A stretch of 64,000 nt of DNA from Phycisphaerae bacterium (GCA_035275405.1 DATEMU010000004.1:124001-188000); one strand, 5' to 3'; positions 29,802-40,090 are shown, counted from the first letter of the stretch. The notes: generated by a model not told the origin, from the letters alone. Program-made: numbers and translations.

Positions 29802-31271
29802 ATGATCGATCGACAAAATCCAAAGTTGGAGCGGGGAATCCATCGCCGCCGTTTCGTCCTGATTGCCGGCCTCCTTCTGGTCGCGCTTATCGGCATGCCC
29901 ACACCGAGCGTTGCAATCTCCCTTCTTGTCGGCGCTTCGATGACCGCCGGGCCGTGCGAGCCCTGCGACGCGAACTGCGATTCGTTCCTCGATATTCTCG
30001 ACATCCCGCCCTTCGTGGATGCCCTGGTGCAGGAGACGTCAGGGTGTTCGTCCTGCGCGGGTGACGTGGACAACAACGGCACCTTTGATGGACGCGACGT
30101 CCAGCCTTTCATCGACTGCCTGCTGGGTCCTCCGCCCTCGATGGGGGCGTGTTGCACCGGCACGGACGCCTGCATCGTGACCCTGCAGGCCGGTTGTGCG
30201 GGAGTCTGGATGGGACCGGACAGTTCCTGTGATCCGAACCCCTGCGACTTTGGCTCCGTGACGGCGTACCGGCCGCAGCACGGCGCGGGGTATTTCCCGT
30301 TCGCGAAGACAGCCGTTGCCGAGGCAGACGAAGAAGATGCCGCCGCCGGGCCGGGTATTCGCATCAACGCCCCGGGTGACAGCGATCCGGCGGGCGAGGA
30401 TGACTTGATCGAGCTGTTGATCGAGAACGACCAGCCCGGAATCTCTCTCGCTTTGCGGCGGACCAATTCCGCACTCTCCGCATGGACCACGCGAACCAAA
30501 CTCTCCGGTTCGGAAATCCCTTTCACGAATGATCGGACGGATGCCCTGGTGCTGGGCGGCGGCGGAACGTCTCTGTCCATCTGGGTGGAAAGGGCCGCCG
30601 CTGCGCACGGCGACGGCGAGCTGCATCTCGAACCACTCTCCGGCGCCTATTCGTTGGACACGCTCCGCTTCCACACCTTCCGGAGCATCGTCATGTCGCT
30701 GGGCGGTGAAGGTCAGGTTCCCTCGGTCCCGGTCGATCCAAACCACGGCACCTTCGTCGTGGCGACCGCGCTTTACGAGCAGGGTTACGACGTCCATATC
30801 TATGACGAGGACAACGTCTCCGCCGATGGGAATGGCGCGGTCTACAATGAAGTAGTCACCGCGGTCGCCGATCGCCTGATCGATGAGGTGTCCATTTACG
30901 GCTACAGCCACGGGGGTGGTTCGACCTACGACCTTTCCGAGCGGTTGGACAATAACCGGCCCGGCATCGGCGTGTTCGAGATCGTGGCCACCTCCTACGT
31001 GGATGCGGTCGAGAATGACTCGGATATTGACGTCTCCCAGGAGCTGCGCCGCCCGCCCAGCACCGGCTATCACGCCAATCACTATCAGGTCGGCACCTTC
31101 AGCGACTTCTTTCTCGATGGGGGACCGGTGCCGAATTCCGATCCGGGTCCGTCCGGCCTGAATGTGGAAACGATCTTTTGGGGCGTCGGTGCGACGCACT
31201 ACGTCGTCGACGATTATTCGCAGGTCCGCGACTTCATCGAAATGGGCATCGCAACCCGGCTGACGCCGTAG
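29802..31271 (+). CDS. Secreted protein with dockerin-like calcium loops and hydrolase-like domain
   Basis: A 489-residue exported protein (signal segment about 17-39) starting at ATG 29802 behind GGAGGGGG. Residues about 48-110 contain two EF-hand-like loops (CDANCDSFLDILDIPPFVDA and GDVDNNGTFDGRDVQPFIDC), the dockerin-like style common in Phycisphaerae. A Cys-rich patch follows (GACCTGTDAC ...). The C-terminal half (about 230-489) has VSIYGYSHGGG, a GxSxG nucleophile elbow, and a His near the end (GVGATHYVVDDY), suggesting an alpha/beta-hydrolase fold. A cell-surface esterase or lipase is plausible; the substrate is unknown. The next gene follows after 15 bases. Confidence 0.75.
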   Translation: MIDRQNPKLERGIHRRRFVLIAGLLLVALIGMPTPSVAISLLVGASMTAGPCEPCDANCDSFLDILDIPPFVDALVQETSGCSSCAGDVDNNGTFDGRDVQPFIDCLLGPPPSMGACCTGTDACIVTLQAGCAGVWMGPDSSCDPNPCDFGSVTAYRPQHGAGYFPFAKTAVAEADEEDAAAGPGIRINAPGDSDPAGEDDLIELLIENDQPGISLALRRTNSALSAWTTRTKLSGSEIPFTNDRTDALVLGGGGTSLSIWVERAAAAHGDGELHLEPLSGAYSLDTLRFHTFRSIVMSLGGEGQVPSVPVDPNHGTFVVATALYEQGYDVHIYDEDNVSADGNGAVYNEVVTAVADRLIDEVSIYGYSHGGGSTYDLSERLDNNRPGIGVFEIVATSYVDAVENDSDIDVSQELRRPPSTGYHANHYQVGTFSDFFLDGGPVPNSDPGPSGLNVETIFWGVGATHYVVDDYSQVRDFIEMGIATRLTP

Positions 31272-31286
31272 TTAGAGGAGCAGGTC

Positions 31287-32231
31287 ATGGCAGGAAGAAA
31301 CACCGGTCGGCGTCCATGCGGGACTTCGCGAAGCGTGTCTTTGGGGTTCGTTCTTGGGCTCGCGATCTTCGGGGCAACGGCACAGGTCTCCAAATCCGAT
31401 CCGGCGGCCCCGATCGTGGCGACCAATACGCGCACCGTGGAAATCACGCCGGACGACACCTACCAGGTCGCCCTTTCGAAATTGTTCAACGCGCCGGACA
31501 AATCGTCGTTCAACGTGCAGGCCGATCAACTTCCGGCGCTGGGCGAGGGCGACGTGCAGAAGCTCATTCCCCAGCTCCTGTGGTTTGCCGCTCAGCATCA
31601 CCAGGATACGCGAACCCATGCGTTCGTGGGCAGGGTATTGTCCCGGCTCAGTGCACCCAAAGAGGTGATCGTGGACGCCTTGGCGCCGCAGTTGGACAAT
31701 CGCGACGATACCGTCACGGCGATGGTGCAGGACCTGCTCAGGGGTTATGAGGATCGCTCCGCCACGCGACCGCCGGACTTCTCCGCCTATCGGGCCCTGA
31801 TCGAAGCGGACGTCCGGGCAGGCCGGGAGCCACAGACGTCCCTGGTGAAATTCATGTACGAATCGGAGCCGGGAACCGCCCTTCAGACCATGGTCCGGGC
31901 CTGTCAACTCCGCAAACCAGAGGAAATCAAGCCCCTCCTCTGGGCCGAACATGTCGTCGCCGAACTACTCTGGAAACGTCAGTACGGCTTCGTGGAGCGA
32001 ACCGCCGCGGACGTGGCGGTCGTCCAGGAATTGGAAAAGCTCTCCCGTCAACCTCAATGGTGGGTCCGGCTTTACGTGGTAGAGATCGTCCTTGCATACC
32101 CAGAACTCGGTCCACCGGGGGTCGTGGAACGGCTACTGGAGGACGCCGACCCGCGAATTAGAGAATCGATGCAGCGCGCGGCTGCGAGGACCGACAGGGA
32201 ACCCGGAAAAAGTGACGCGTCACCGAAGTAG
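31287..32231 (+). CDS. Exported helical-repeat protein, unknown function
   Basis: A 314-residue protein with a signal-like N-terminus (GFVLGLAIFGATAQV, about 19-33) behind AGAGGAG. The mature part is mostly helical with pairs of helices of HEAT-like character (for example LPALGEGDVQKLIPQLLWFA, then LPQWWVRLYVVEIVLAYPEL-like segments near the end). No enzyme motif. It lies 15 bases after the dockerin-like protein, so both may be exported together. Its 3' end overlaps the convergent pxpA gene by 12 bases. Confidence 0.65.
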   Translation: MAGRNTGRRPCGTSRSVSLGFVLGLAIFGATAQVSKSDPAAPIVATNTRTVEITPDDTYQVALSKLFNAPDKSSFNVQADQLPALGEGDVQKLIPQLLWFAAQHHQDTRTHAFVGRVLSRLSAPKEVIVDALAPQLDNRDDTVTAMVQDLLRGYEDRSATRPPDFSAYRALIEADVRAGREPQTSLVKFMYESEPGTALQTMVRACQLRKPEEIKPLLWAEHVVAELLWKRQYGFVERTAADVAVVQELEKLSRQPQWWVRLYVVEIVLAYPELGPPGVVERLLEDADPRIRESMQRAAARTDREPGKSDASPK

Positions 32232-32987
32232 CGCCTCGACGCGTATTCCCGAATGGGTGAGAGCCGTGCGAACGGCCCGCGCGATATCGACCGCGTGGGG
32301 CGTGTCACTGTGCAGGCCAATGGTTTCCGCCTGTATATTCACAAATCCACCTTCCCGGGCCAAAAGGCCGGAGGCCATGGCGATGCCGACCGCCTGGGCT
32401 GCGGCCGCCTGGGGATCGTCGATCAATGCAGCCAACTCCTGGCGGTCGCGCAACGAACCATCTGATTCATAACAGCGGTCGGCAAACGCCTCCGCCGCGA
32501 CGCGGAATCCCATCGCTCGCCAGGCCTCGAGCGCCGGCGCACCCGCCAAACCGACCAGGATCACGGATTGGTCCAGACGCCCGATGCCCCGGGCTACGGC
32601 TTCCGCAATTTCCGGTTGCCGCATCGCCGCGTGGTACAGCGCGCCATGCAACTTCACGTGCGTGAGCGCGCCGCCCAGCCGGACAACGATCCGCTGAAGC
32701 GCCTGCACCTGAGCGGCCATCGCGTCATCGAGTTCCGCAAGGGCCATCGCGAAAGCCTCGCGGCCGAAATGCGCTCGATCCGGATAACCGGGGTGCGCGC
32801 CCAGGGCGACTCCGCGTTCCATGGCGGCGGCGACCGTGCGCACCATGCTGCGTTCGTCCCCGGCGTGGCCCCCACAGGCAATATTGGCGGAGGTGACGCA
32901 CTCCAGCAGCGCAAGGTCCGCGGCGATGCCGGCCGCATCCTCGCGCTCCCCCAGATCGCAGTTGAGGTCGATCGTCGCTGCCGTCAT
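32220..32987 (-). CDS. pxpA: 5-oxoprolinase subunit A (LamB/YcsF family)
   Basis: PxpA, with PxpB and PxpC, splits 5-oxoproline to glutamate using ATP. The 255 residues have the family features: IDLNCDLGE at the N-terminus, ITSANIACGGHAGDE-type motif (CVTSANIACGGHAGDERSM), GAHPGYPD, HVKLHGALYH and EAFADRCYESDGSL. It is the last gene of the operon and its ATG overlaps the stop of the transporter gene by four bases. Length and motifs suggest a working enzyme subunit. Confidence 0.95.
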   Translation of the reverse strand: MTAATIDLNCDLGEREDAAGIAADLALLECVTSANIACGGHAGDERSMVRTVAAAMERGVALGAHPGYPDRAHFGREAFAMALAELDDAMAAQVQALQRIVVRLGGALTHVKLHGALYHAAMRQPEIAEAVARGIGRLDQSVILVGLAGAPALEAWRAMGFRVAAEAFADRCYESDGSLRDRQELAALIDDPQAAAAQAVGIAMASGLLAREGGFVNIQAETIGLHSDTPHAVDIARAVRTALTHSGIRVEALLR

Positions 32988-34222
32988 TCAATCTCCTGGC
33001 CGCGCGTCTCCGGCAATAACAGAACCAGTCCGGCTCCGACCACATACAACACCGACGTGGCCGCCAATGCAAATCCCAGACCGCGCTCGTCCGCGAGCGC
33101 GCCGATCGCCCAGGGTGCCACCGCCCCGGCCGCACGGCCCACGTTGTAGCAGAACCCCTGCGCCGTGCCGCGCACCGCGGATGGAAACAACTCCGCCAGC
33201 ATCGCTCCGAAGAGGCTGAAGTACCCGTGTCCCAGAAAACCTACGAGAGGACCCAGGATCATCAGCGTTAGTTCACTTCGCGCGCTGGCTCCGTAAATCG
33301 GCACGATGGCCGCCGCTCCCAAAACAAAGGCGATAAACGTGGGTCGGCGTCCCAGCCGATCCGCCAGAAATCCGAAACTGATGTATCCAATGAACGCACC
33401 GATCTGCATGGGGATGATCCACCGCGTTGATTTCACGATCCCCAATCCGGCGCCGCCGGAATCCTGACTCGCCAAATAGGTCGGCACCCAGGTAAACAAA
33501 CCCCAATAAGAACAAAGCAGCGCGGCGGTCGTCGCGGTGGCGATGAGAACGCGCGACCGAAGGGGCGGCCGCAGCAACAACCTGACATGGCTCATGCCGC
33601 GTTCGGTGGAAACCTCCCGCTCCCTCCACACTTGTGGCTCGGGCACATGGCGGCGAACCCATATCGTCAGAAAGGCAGGCGCGAGACCGACCAGGAACAG
33701 CGCCCGCCAGCCCCATACCGGAAGAATCAGCGCGCCGAGCGTGGCGGCGAGGATGTAGCCGATGGCCCAACCCGATTGCATCAGTCCGATGGCCTTTCCG
33801 CGATGTCGGGCCGGGCAGGTCTCCGCGACCAACACCGCCCCCGCCGACCACTCGCCCCCCATCCCGAGTCCCACCAGTACCCGCCAGAACACGAGCTGTG
33901 ACAGACTTTGAGAAGTGGCCGTCATCGCAGTAAACACCGAATAGGTCAGCATCGAGACCATCAGCATCCTGACCCGCCCAAACCGGTCAGCCAGGACTCC
34001 GCTGGCAATGCCGCCAACCGCCGATGCCACCAGCGTTGCCGAGGCGACGGCCCCCGATTGGGCCCTGGTCAGATCAAACTCCTCGCCGATCGCGCCGAGG
34101 GCAATGACGTACAGCGTCACATCCATGGCGTCCAGCATCCAGCCCGCGCCCGCCGCCCCCAGTGCCCGCCAGGCGCGGCCGTCGATCTCCTGCCACCAAT
34201 AGGCGGCGCGCCGTTCGCTCAT
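32984..34222 (-). CDS. MFS transporter within the 5-oxoprolinase operon
   Basis: A 412-residue, 12-helix major facilitator protein. The loop 2-3 motif is GVLADRFGRVRML, with its repeat FGFLADRLGRRPT in the second half; GLGMGGEWSAGAVLVAE in helix 4 is the sugar/carboxylate-symporter style seen in ShiA/NanT-like and MhpT-like acid transporters. It overlaps pxpC upstream and pxpA downstream by four bases each, so it is locked into the operon. Import of 5-oxoproline or a related acid is the natural inference; export cannot be excluded. Confidence 0.9.
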   Translation of the reverse strand: MSERRAAYWWQEIDGRAWRALGAAGAGWMLDAMDVTLYVIALGAIGEEFDLTRAQSGAVASATLVASAVGGIASGVLADRFGRVRMLMVSMLTYSVFTAMTATSQSLSQLVFWRVLVGLGMGGEWSAGAVLVAETCPARHRGKAIGLMQSGWAIGYILAATLGALILPVWGWRALFLVGLAPAFLTIWVRRHVPEPQVWREREVSTERGMSHVRLLLRPPLRSRVLIATATTAALLCSYWGLFTWVPTYLASQDSGGAGLGIVKSTRWIIPMQIGAFIGYISFGFLADRLGRRPTFIAFVLGAAAIVPIYGASARSELTLMILGPLVGFLGHGYFSLFGAMLAELFPSAVRGTAQGFCYNVGRAAGAVAPWAIGALADERGLGFALAATSVLYVVGAGLVLLLPETRGQEIE

Positions 34223-35187
34223 GGCGGCGGCACCTCCGCATTGAGGGACTGCTCCTGCTCCGCGAACAGCGACCGCGACTCCGCAAGGCTCACGCGCTCG
34301 AACCGAAGCGTCTGGCGCGGCCTGACCTGGCCCAGCACTGGGAGGTCGACAGCGGCGACGCAGGCGATCACCGGATAGCCGCCCGTCGTGGGGTAATCGA
34401 CCATCAGCACGATCGGCTCACCGGAGGCCGGGACCTGCACGGCGCCGGGCATCATCCCCTCGCTCGGCATGCGCCCGCCCAACGTCGAAGGCCCAAGCCG
34501 TCCTTTCAGCCGCATGCCGGTGCGATCGGATTGCACGGAGACCTTGAACGAAGTAGTCCACAATCGCTCGATGGCCTGGAAGTCGAAAGTGTTCAGATGA
34601 GGACCATCGACCGCTCGAACGCTGCGCCGGCTCAGCCGTGATTCGCAGTAAGCGCGGGCCGCCGCAGCCAGGTGCGAATCACCGATGCGTCCAGTTTCGC
34701 CACCCACCTCCAGCAGGTCGCCAGAACGAAGTGCCCGGCCTTTCAGGCCGCCGAATGCCCCGACGAGATGGGTGGAGCGACTCCCGAGTCGTTGCGGAAC
34801 ATCGATGCCCCCTGACACGCACAAATAGGAGCGCACGCCCGATCGGATCGGCCCGGTCACTAACTTCTCTCCGGAGCGAATCTTGAAGGGCTTCCACTCG
34901 GCCGCGGGGCGTTTATCACGCCGTCCAATGATCTGTGCGGTAACCGCGCCGCCGCTCAATACAATGGTCGCGTCCCGTTCAAACTCAAACGTGCCGCCGA
35001 CCAGCGTCATTTCAAAGGCCGCCGCGCCGTCGTCATTGCCCACGAGCCGGTTGCCGACCCGTAGCGAGAGCGTGTCCGCCGCACCGCCGCGGCCCACGCC
35101 GATTCCACTCCATCCGACTCGTCCCAAATCCTGGACGGTCGTGAGCATCCCCGGATCGATAACCCGAATCACAGCAGGCTTACTCAT
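34219..35187 (-). CDS. pxpC: 5-oxoprolinase subunit C (biotin-dependent carboxyltransferase-like, KipA family)
   Basis: A 322-residue protein of the PxpC/KipA/AHS2 family. It has VIDPGMLTTVQDLGRVGWSG at the N-terminus, GAADTLSLRVGNRLVGN, SGGIDVPQRLGSRSTHLVGA in the middle and MLVDYPTTGGYPVIACV-like sequence near the end, all typical. The start is ATG at 35187, seven bases upstream of the pxpB stop end, giving an eight-base overlap. It forms the ATP-using complex with PxpB and PxpA. Confidence 0.95.
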   Translation of the reverse strand: MSKPAVIRVIDPGMLTTVQDLGRVGWSGIGVGRGGAADTLSLRVGNRLVGNDDGAAAFEMTLVGGTFEFERDATIVLSGGAVTAQIIGRRDKRPAAEWKPFKIRSGEKLVTGPIRSGVRSYLCVSGGIDVPQRLGSRSTHLVGAFGGLKGRALRSGDLLEVGGETGRIGDSHLAAAARAYCESRLSRRSVRAVDGPHLNTFDFQAIERLWTTSFKVSVQSDRTGMRLKGRLGPSTLGGRMPSEGMMPGAVQVPASGEPIVLMVDYPTTGGYPVIACVAAVDLPVLGQVRPRQTLRFERVSLAESRSLFAEQEQSLNAEVPPP

Positions 35188-35893
35188 GATCGCGATCGCC
35201 TCGCATTTGCGCGTCGAAGTCCGCCATGCGGATGGCTTTGAAACGCACGCGGTCGCCAGTAGACAACAGGGACGGACTCTCGCGTTTGGCGTCAAACATC
35301 ACCAGCGGCGTCCGGCCGATCAGCCGCCAGCCGCCGGCCGTCGCCGTGGGATAGACGCCGGTCTGCTGCTCTGCGATGCCGACGCTGCCGACCGGTACGC
35401 GAACGCGCGGCGTGGCCAGGCGCGGGGTGGCCAACTCACTCGGCAGCCCGCTCAGATAGGCGAACCCCGGTGCGAACCCGATGAATCCAACGGTGTAGAG
35501 CGGCTGAGTGTGCAATCGGACAAGGGCGGGAACATCGATGCCGAGAATTCGGGCAACGACCTCCGCATCCGGTGCGCAAGGCGGTTCGTAACATACGGGG
35601 ATTTCGATGATGGGCCGCGATGTTGGGACGGGGAAGTCTCCGGAATGCGCCACAGCGGCGCGGACAGCGTCCAGGACCTTCCGGTCGTCAAACTCCCCCA
35701 ATGCAAACTCCAGCAGAATGGTCGAATAGGCCGGCGTAATATCGAGGAGTCCGGGCGGGCGCGCTTTCTTGAGCGCTGCCACGGCCTGACGCACGCGCGC
35801 CAGCGTCGCCACCGAATCTCCCGTACCGAAAGAAACTCGCAGGTGCCGCTCGCTGGCCCAAGTCAAGTCAGGGAAGTGGCCTGGATCCATCAT
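35180..35893 (-). CDS. pxpB: 5-oxoprolinase subunit B (KipI family)
   Basis: A 237-residue protein of the PxpB/KipI/AHS1 family. The hallmark motif is VGFIGFAPGFAYLSGLP, followed by RLATPRVRVPVGSVGIAEQQTGVYP and GGWRLIGRTP. In Bacillus KipI also inhibits the sporulation kinase KinA, but with PxpA and PxpC beside it the 5-oxoprolinase role is much more likely. It is the first gene of the four-gene operon; 142 bases separate it from the end of the phosphoketolase gene region. No clear promoter was identified. Confidence 0.95.
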   Translation of the reverse strand: MMDPGHFPDLTWASERHLRVSFGTGDSVATLARVRQAVAALKKARPPGLLDITPAYSTILLEFALGEFDDRKVLDAVRAAVAHSGDFPVPTSRPIIEIPVCYEPPCAPDAEVVARILGIDVPALVRLHTQPLYTVGFIGFAPGFAYLSGLPSELATPRLATPRVRVPVGSVGIAEQQTGVYPTATAGGWRLIGRTPLVMFDAKRESPSLLSTGDRVRFKAIRMADFDAQMRGDRDHE

Positions 35894-36035
35894 GCCACAA
35901 TTCTACAGCCATAGCCCCTCCCGTACGGCCGCGAACCTGCCCTGCGGAAGATAAGGGGGCGCAGCGGGTCCGGTCACGCTGCATCTTGGAAAACGCGGCA
36001 AAGACAATCTATGCGCGCCATCGCCTCGTCTCCGG

Positions 36036-38477
36036 TCAGGTGTTGTCCGCCTCGGTCGATGTTCCCCGCCGGGGGACTTGCTTGCGAAGGCCCCATTGCC
36101 AATCCCGGATCTCGGGCATGTCGTCACCGTGCTCGGCGATGTAGTGCTTGTGGTCGATCAGTTTTTCCCGGATGGCCTGCTGGGCATAGGCCGCCCGCTC
36201 GCCCAGCTTCGGAACGCGATTAATGACATCGCTGACCAGCGTGAAGCGGTCGAGCTGATTACAAACGGCCATATCGAAGGGCGTCGTCGTGGTCCCCTCT
36301 TCGCGATAGCCGTGCACGTGGAGGTTCTCGTGGTTGGCTCGCCGATAGGTCAGGCGATGGATAAGCCACGGATAGCCGTGGAATGCGAAGATAACCGGCT
36401 TGTCGATGGTAAAGATCGCGTCGAAATCCGCGTCCGGCAATCCGTGCGGGTGGTCATCGGGCGACTGCAGCGTCATCAAGTTGACGACATTGACGACCCG
36501 CACCTTGAGCGACGGAACGTAACGGCGCATCAGGTCCACTGCCGCCAGGGTTTCCAGCGTCGGCACATCGCCGCAGCACGCCATCACCACGTCCGGCTCG
36601 ACGCCCTTGTCATTGCTGGCCCATTCCCAAATGCCCAGCCCGGCGGTGCAGTGCTTGACCGCCTGGTCCATTGTCAGCCACTGCGGCGACGGCTGCTTGC
36701 CGGCCACGACGACGTTGACGTAGTTGCGGCTGCGCAGGCAATGATCCGTGACGGAGAGCAGGCAATTAGCGTCGGGCGGCAGGTACACGCGGATGACCTC
36801 GGCCTTCTTATTGACGACGTGGTCGATGAAGCCCGGATCCTGATGGGAGAAGCCGTTGTGGTCCTGCCGCCAGACGTGGCTGGAGAGCAGGTAATTCAAC
36901 GACGCAATCGGACGCCGCCAGTTGATGTGATTGCAGACCTTCAGCCATTTGGCGTGCTGGTTGAACATCGAATCGACGATGTGGATAAAGGCTTCGTAAC
37001 ACGAGAAAAATCCGTGACGACCGGTGAGCAGGTATCCCTCCAGCCAGCCCTGGCATTGGTGCTCACTGAGCACCTCCATCACGCGGCCGTCAGGCGAGAG
37101 GTGGTCATCCTCCGGATAGATTTCCCCCATGAAGCAGCGGTCGGTCACGTCCAGCACGTCGTTCCAGCGATTGGAGTTGTTTTCGTCCGGGCTGAAGAGG
37201 CGGAAGTTTCGATTCACGAGATTCTGCTTCATGACATCGCGCAGGAATTTGCCCATGATGCGGGTTGCTTCGGCGGAGGTGGCGCCGGGCCGCGGCACCT
37301 TTACGGCGTAGTCGCGAAAGTCCGGAAGGCGCAGGTCCCTTAGCAGCAGACCGCCATTGGTATGAGGGCTGGCGCTCATGCGACGCTCCCCCACCGGCGC
37401 CAAGTCGGCCCATTCGGACTTGAACCGGCCGTCACGATCAAAGAGCTCCTGCGGCCGATAGCTTTTCATCCATTGTTCCAGGATCTTAACGTGCGCCCGC
37501 GTGCTCATGTCGCCCATGGGGACCTGGTGACTGCGCCAGTAGTCCTCGCACTTCTTGCCGTCGATCTTCGGCGGGCAGGTCCAGCCTTTGGGCGTCCGGA
37601 GGACGATCATGGGCCACGCCGGTCGGCGAACCAAACGCTTCGAGCGCGCCTCGGCGCGGATTTTCAAAATATCGCGCGTGCATTGATCCATTGCGGAAGC
37701 CATAGCCCCATGCATGCGCTCCGGTTCGTGGCCCTCTACGAAATAGGGCTGATAACCGTATCCCTCGAAGAGCTTGCGCAGCTCGTCATTGGGAATCCGG
37801 GCGAGGAAACAGGGATTGGCGATCTTGTAGCCGTTCAAATGCAGAATGGGCAGAACGCAGCCGTCCCGCTGCGGATTGAGAAACTTGTTGGAATGCCAAC
37901 TCGTGGCCAGCGGTCCGGTCTCGGCTTCTCCGTCGCCCACAACGCAGGCGACAATCAAGTCGGAGTTGTCGAACGCGGCGCCGTAAGCATGAGACAGGGC
38001 GTAACCCAGTTCTCCGCCTTCATGGATCGAGCCGGGCGTCTCTGGCGCAACGTGACTGGGAATGCCGCCGGGAAAACTGAACTGTTTGAAGAGCCGCTGC
38101 ATGCCGGCCTCATCCTGCGTGATATTCGAATAGACCTCGCTGTACGTCCCCTCCAGATACGCGTGGGCGACCAGACCGGGCCCGCCGTGCCCGGGGCCGA
38201 TGATGTAGATCATGTCGAGGTCGTGGGCCTTAATGATCCGGTTGAGGTGAACGTAGATGAAGTTCAGGCCGGGTGTTGTCCCCCAGTGGCCAAGCAGGCG
38301 CGGCTTGATGTGTTCGCGGCGGAGCGGTTTGCGAAGTAGGGGATTGTCCAGTAGATAAATCTGGCCGACGGAGAGGTAATTCGCGGCCCGCCAGTAGGCA
38401 TCGATCTTGCGGAGCGATTCACGATTGAGGGGATTTCCGGGTCGGACGCGGCGGCCCGAGGTATGAGTTTTTCTCAT
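36036..38477 (-). CDS. Xylulose-5-phosphate/fructose-6-phosphate phosphoketolase
   Basis: A TPP enzyme that cleaves xylulose 5-phosphate or fructose 6-phosphate with phosphate to acetyl phosphate plus glyceraldehyde 3-phosphate or erythrose 4-phosphate. The 813 residues match the family. Visible motifs are [19 protein letters not shown] near the N-terminus, [11 protein letters not shown], the TPP-binding [20 protein letters not shown], and [19 protein letters not shown]. It is the last gene of a leftward operon with rpiB and pfk, 38 bases after rpiB, and its acetyl phosphate can be used by the divergent pta and ackA genes. Confidence 0.96.
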   Translation of the reverse strand: MRKTHTSGRRVRPGNPLNRESLRKIDAYWRAANYLSVGQIYLLDNPLLRKPLRREHIKPRLLGHWGTTPGLNFIYVHLNRIIKAHDLDMIYIIGPGHGGPGLVAHAYLEGTYSEVYSNITQDEAGMQRLFKQFSFPGGIPSHVAPETPGSIHEGGELGYALSHAYGAAFDNSDLIVACVVGDGEAETGPLATSWHSNKFLNPQRDGCVLPILHLNGYKIANPCFLARIPNDELRKLFEGYGYQPYFVEGHEPERMHGAMASAMDQCTRDILKIRAEARSKRLVRRPAWPMIVLRTPKGWTCPPKIDGKKCEDYWRSHQVPMGDMSTRAHVKILEQWMKSYRPQELFDRDGRFKSEWADLAPVGERRMSASPHTNGGLLLRDLRLPDFRDYAVKVPRPGATSAEATRIMGKFLRDVMKQNLVNRNFRLFSPDENNSNRWNDVLDVTDRCFMGEIYPEDDHLSPDGRVMEVLSEHQCQGWLEGYLLTGRHGFFSCYEAFIHIVDSMFNQHAKWLKVCNHINWRRPIASLNYLLSSHVWRQDHNGFSHQDPGFIDHVVNKKAEVIRVYLPPDANCLLSVTDHCLRSRNYVNVVVAGKQPSPQWLTMDQAVKHCTAGLGIWEWASNDKGVEPDVVMACCGDVPTLETLAAVDLMRRYVPSLKVRVVNVVNLMTLQSPDDHPHGLPDADFDAIFTIDKPVIFAFHGYPWLIHRLTYRRANHENLHVHGYREEGTTTTPFDMAVCNQLDRFTLVSDVINRVPKLGERAAYAQQAIREKLIDHKHYIAEHGDDMPEIRDWQWGLRKQVPRRGTSTEADNT

Positions 38478-38515
38478 CGGTTTCGGTCCTCTCGGCCGAT
38501 GGGGCCAATTAGCGT

Positions 38516-38968
38516 CTACCGGGTGAAGCGGCGCTCCAAGGCAAGCACCTTGTTGAGACGACGCTGGTGCCGTTCCTCGGCCGTGAAGCGCGCTTTGAGG
38601 AACTCCTCAACCAATTCCATCGCGAGGGCTTCTCCGACAATCCGTCCGCCGAGTACCAGCACGTTCATGTCGTCGTGCTCGACGCCCTGATGGGCCGAAT
38701 ACGAATCGTGACAGAGACCGGCGCGGACTCCCGGGACTTTGTTGGCGGCGATGGAGGCGCCCACACCGCTACCACACACCAGGATTCCGCGGTCCGCTCT
38801 ACGATCACGAACCGCCAGCGCCACCGCCTCCGCGAAGTCGGGGTAGTCCACCGGTTCGACTGAATTCGTCCCAAGGTCAGTCGCTTCGTGGCCGAGTTTC
38901 AGGACATGGTCCTTCACCCGCTGTTTGAGGTCGAAGCCGGCATGATCTGATCCGAGGGCGATTTTCAT
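38516..38968 (-). CDS. rpiB: Ribose-5-phosphate isomerase B
   Basis: Interconverts ribose 5-phosphate and ribulose 5-phosphate. The 150 residues have the RpiB motifs: [56 protein letters not shown] with the catalytic Cys, and [11 protein letters not shown]. Three bases separate it from the pfk stop upstream, so both are read together. It feeds the phosphoketolase downstream with pentose phosphate precursors. Full length and apparently active. Confidence 0.96.
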   Translation of the reverse strand: MKIALGSDHAGFDLKQRVKDHVLKLGHEATDLGTNSVEPVDYPDFAEAVALAVRDRRADRGILVCGSGVGASIAANKVPGVRAGLCHDSYSAHQGVEHDDMNVLVLGGRIVGEALAMELVEEFLKARFTAEERHQRRLNKVLALERRFTR

Positions 38969-38971
38969 CAG

Positions 38972-40075
38972 TTACTCATCTCCAAAGGAGATTTCCAGGG
39001 CCCGCGCGGTAATGACCGCGTTTCCGTCGAGCGGCACAAGCCTGAGTTTGCTCACAGCCTGTTCGAGCGGAATATGTTCAATACGAGGAGGGTTCAGCGC
39101 GACCATGACGCCGCTCTTTCCCGCCGCCAGGGCGCGGACTGCGGCGGCGCCGAAGTTCAAGCCCAGCAGGCGGTCGAGCGAGGAAGGAGAGCCGCCTCTC
39201 AATAAGTGTCCGAGAACGACCGCGCGGGTTTCATTGCCCGTCAATGACTGCAATTGATCGGCGACGGTTTCTCCGATTCCGCCCAGACGTTCGACGTGGT
39301 CCGTACGCGCCTTCTCCTTGAGCGAAATCCCGCCACCCGCGGGTTTGGCCCCTTCGGCCACGACTACGATGGCGTACGACTTTTCTCCAGAGATCCTCCG
39401 GCGAAGGTGGTCCGCAACTTTTTGTATGTCGTAAGGGATCTCCGGAATGAGAATCGCGTCGGCGCGACCGGCGATCCCGGCGTGAATGGCGATCCAGCCC
39501 GCATAGCGTCCCATGACCTCGACGACCATGATCCGCCGATGCGACTCGGCCGTGGAATGGAGCCGATCGATGCACTCGGTGGCAAACGAAACGGCGCTAT
39601 CGAAGCCGAAGGTCACGACGGTCGATTGCAGGTCGTTATCAATCGTCTTCGGCACGCCGACGATGGGAAGGCCCTTTTGGCTGAGATGGTGCGCGATCGT
39701 AAGCGTGCCATCGCCTCCCACCGTAATCAGTGCATCGAGCTTGGCCGCGCGAAAGCGAGAGATCAGCTCATCGGTCCGGTCCTCCATGCGACCGCCGCTA
39801 TCGTTCGATTTGTGTTGGAGCGGATTGCCGCGATTCGTCGTCCCGAGGATGGTCCCGCCGAGGTGGGCGATATTGCGTACGGCTCGGCGATCTAACTTGA
39901 CGAGTCCTTCATTTCCACCGTCGGGCGCGAGGAGACCCTCGAAACCCTCGCGAATGCCATATACCTCCCAGCCCTGCGCCGTCGCGGCATAGACGGCCGC
40001 GTGGATGACCGCATTAAGTCCGGGCGCATCCCCCCCGCCGGTGGAGATGGCGATGCGATGAATCTTGCTCGACAT
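38972..40075 (-). CDS. pfkA: 6-phosphofructokinase with mixed donor motifs
   Basis: A 367-residue group-A phosphofructokinase. The donor site shows GGDG (120-123), Gly being the ATP-type residue at the E. coli 104 position where PPi enzymes have Asp. It also shows PKTIDND (142-148), with Lys at position 124, which most bacterial ATP enzymes have as Gly and PPi enzymes as Lys. The Gly/Lys combination occurs in actinobacterial ATP-PFKs, so ATP is the likelier donor. The catalytic Asp is present in TIDND, and the substrate loop EVMGRYAGWIA is normal. The gene lies between the beta-CASP gene (15-base gap) and rpiB. Confidence 0.92.
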   Translation of the reverse strand: MSSKIHRIAISTGGGDAPGLNAVIHAAVYAATAQGWEVYGIREGFEGLLAPDGGNEGLVKLDRRAVRNIAHLGGTILGTTNRGNPLQHKSNDSGGRMEDRTDELISRFRAAKLDALITVGGDGTLTIAHHLSQKGLPIVGVPKTIDNDLQSTVVTFGFDSAVSFATECIDRLHSTAESHRRIMVVEVMGRYAGWIAIHAGIAGRADAILIPEIPYDIQKVADHLRRRISGEKSYAIVVVAEGAKPAGGGISLKEKARTDHVERLGGIGETVADQLQSLTGNETRAVVLGHLLRGGSPSSLDRLLGLNFGAAAVRALAAGKSGVMVALNPPRIEHIPLEQAVSKLRLVPLDGNAVITARALEISFGDE

Positions 40076-40090
40076 GGCGCATTCCCATCA

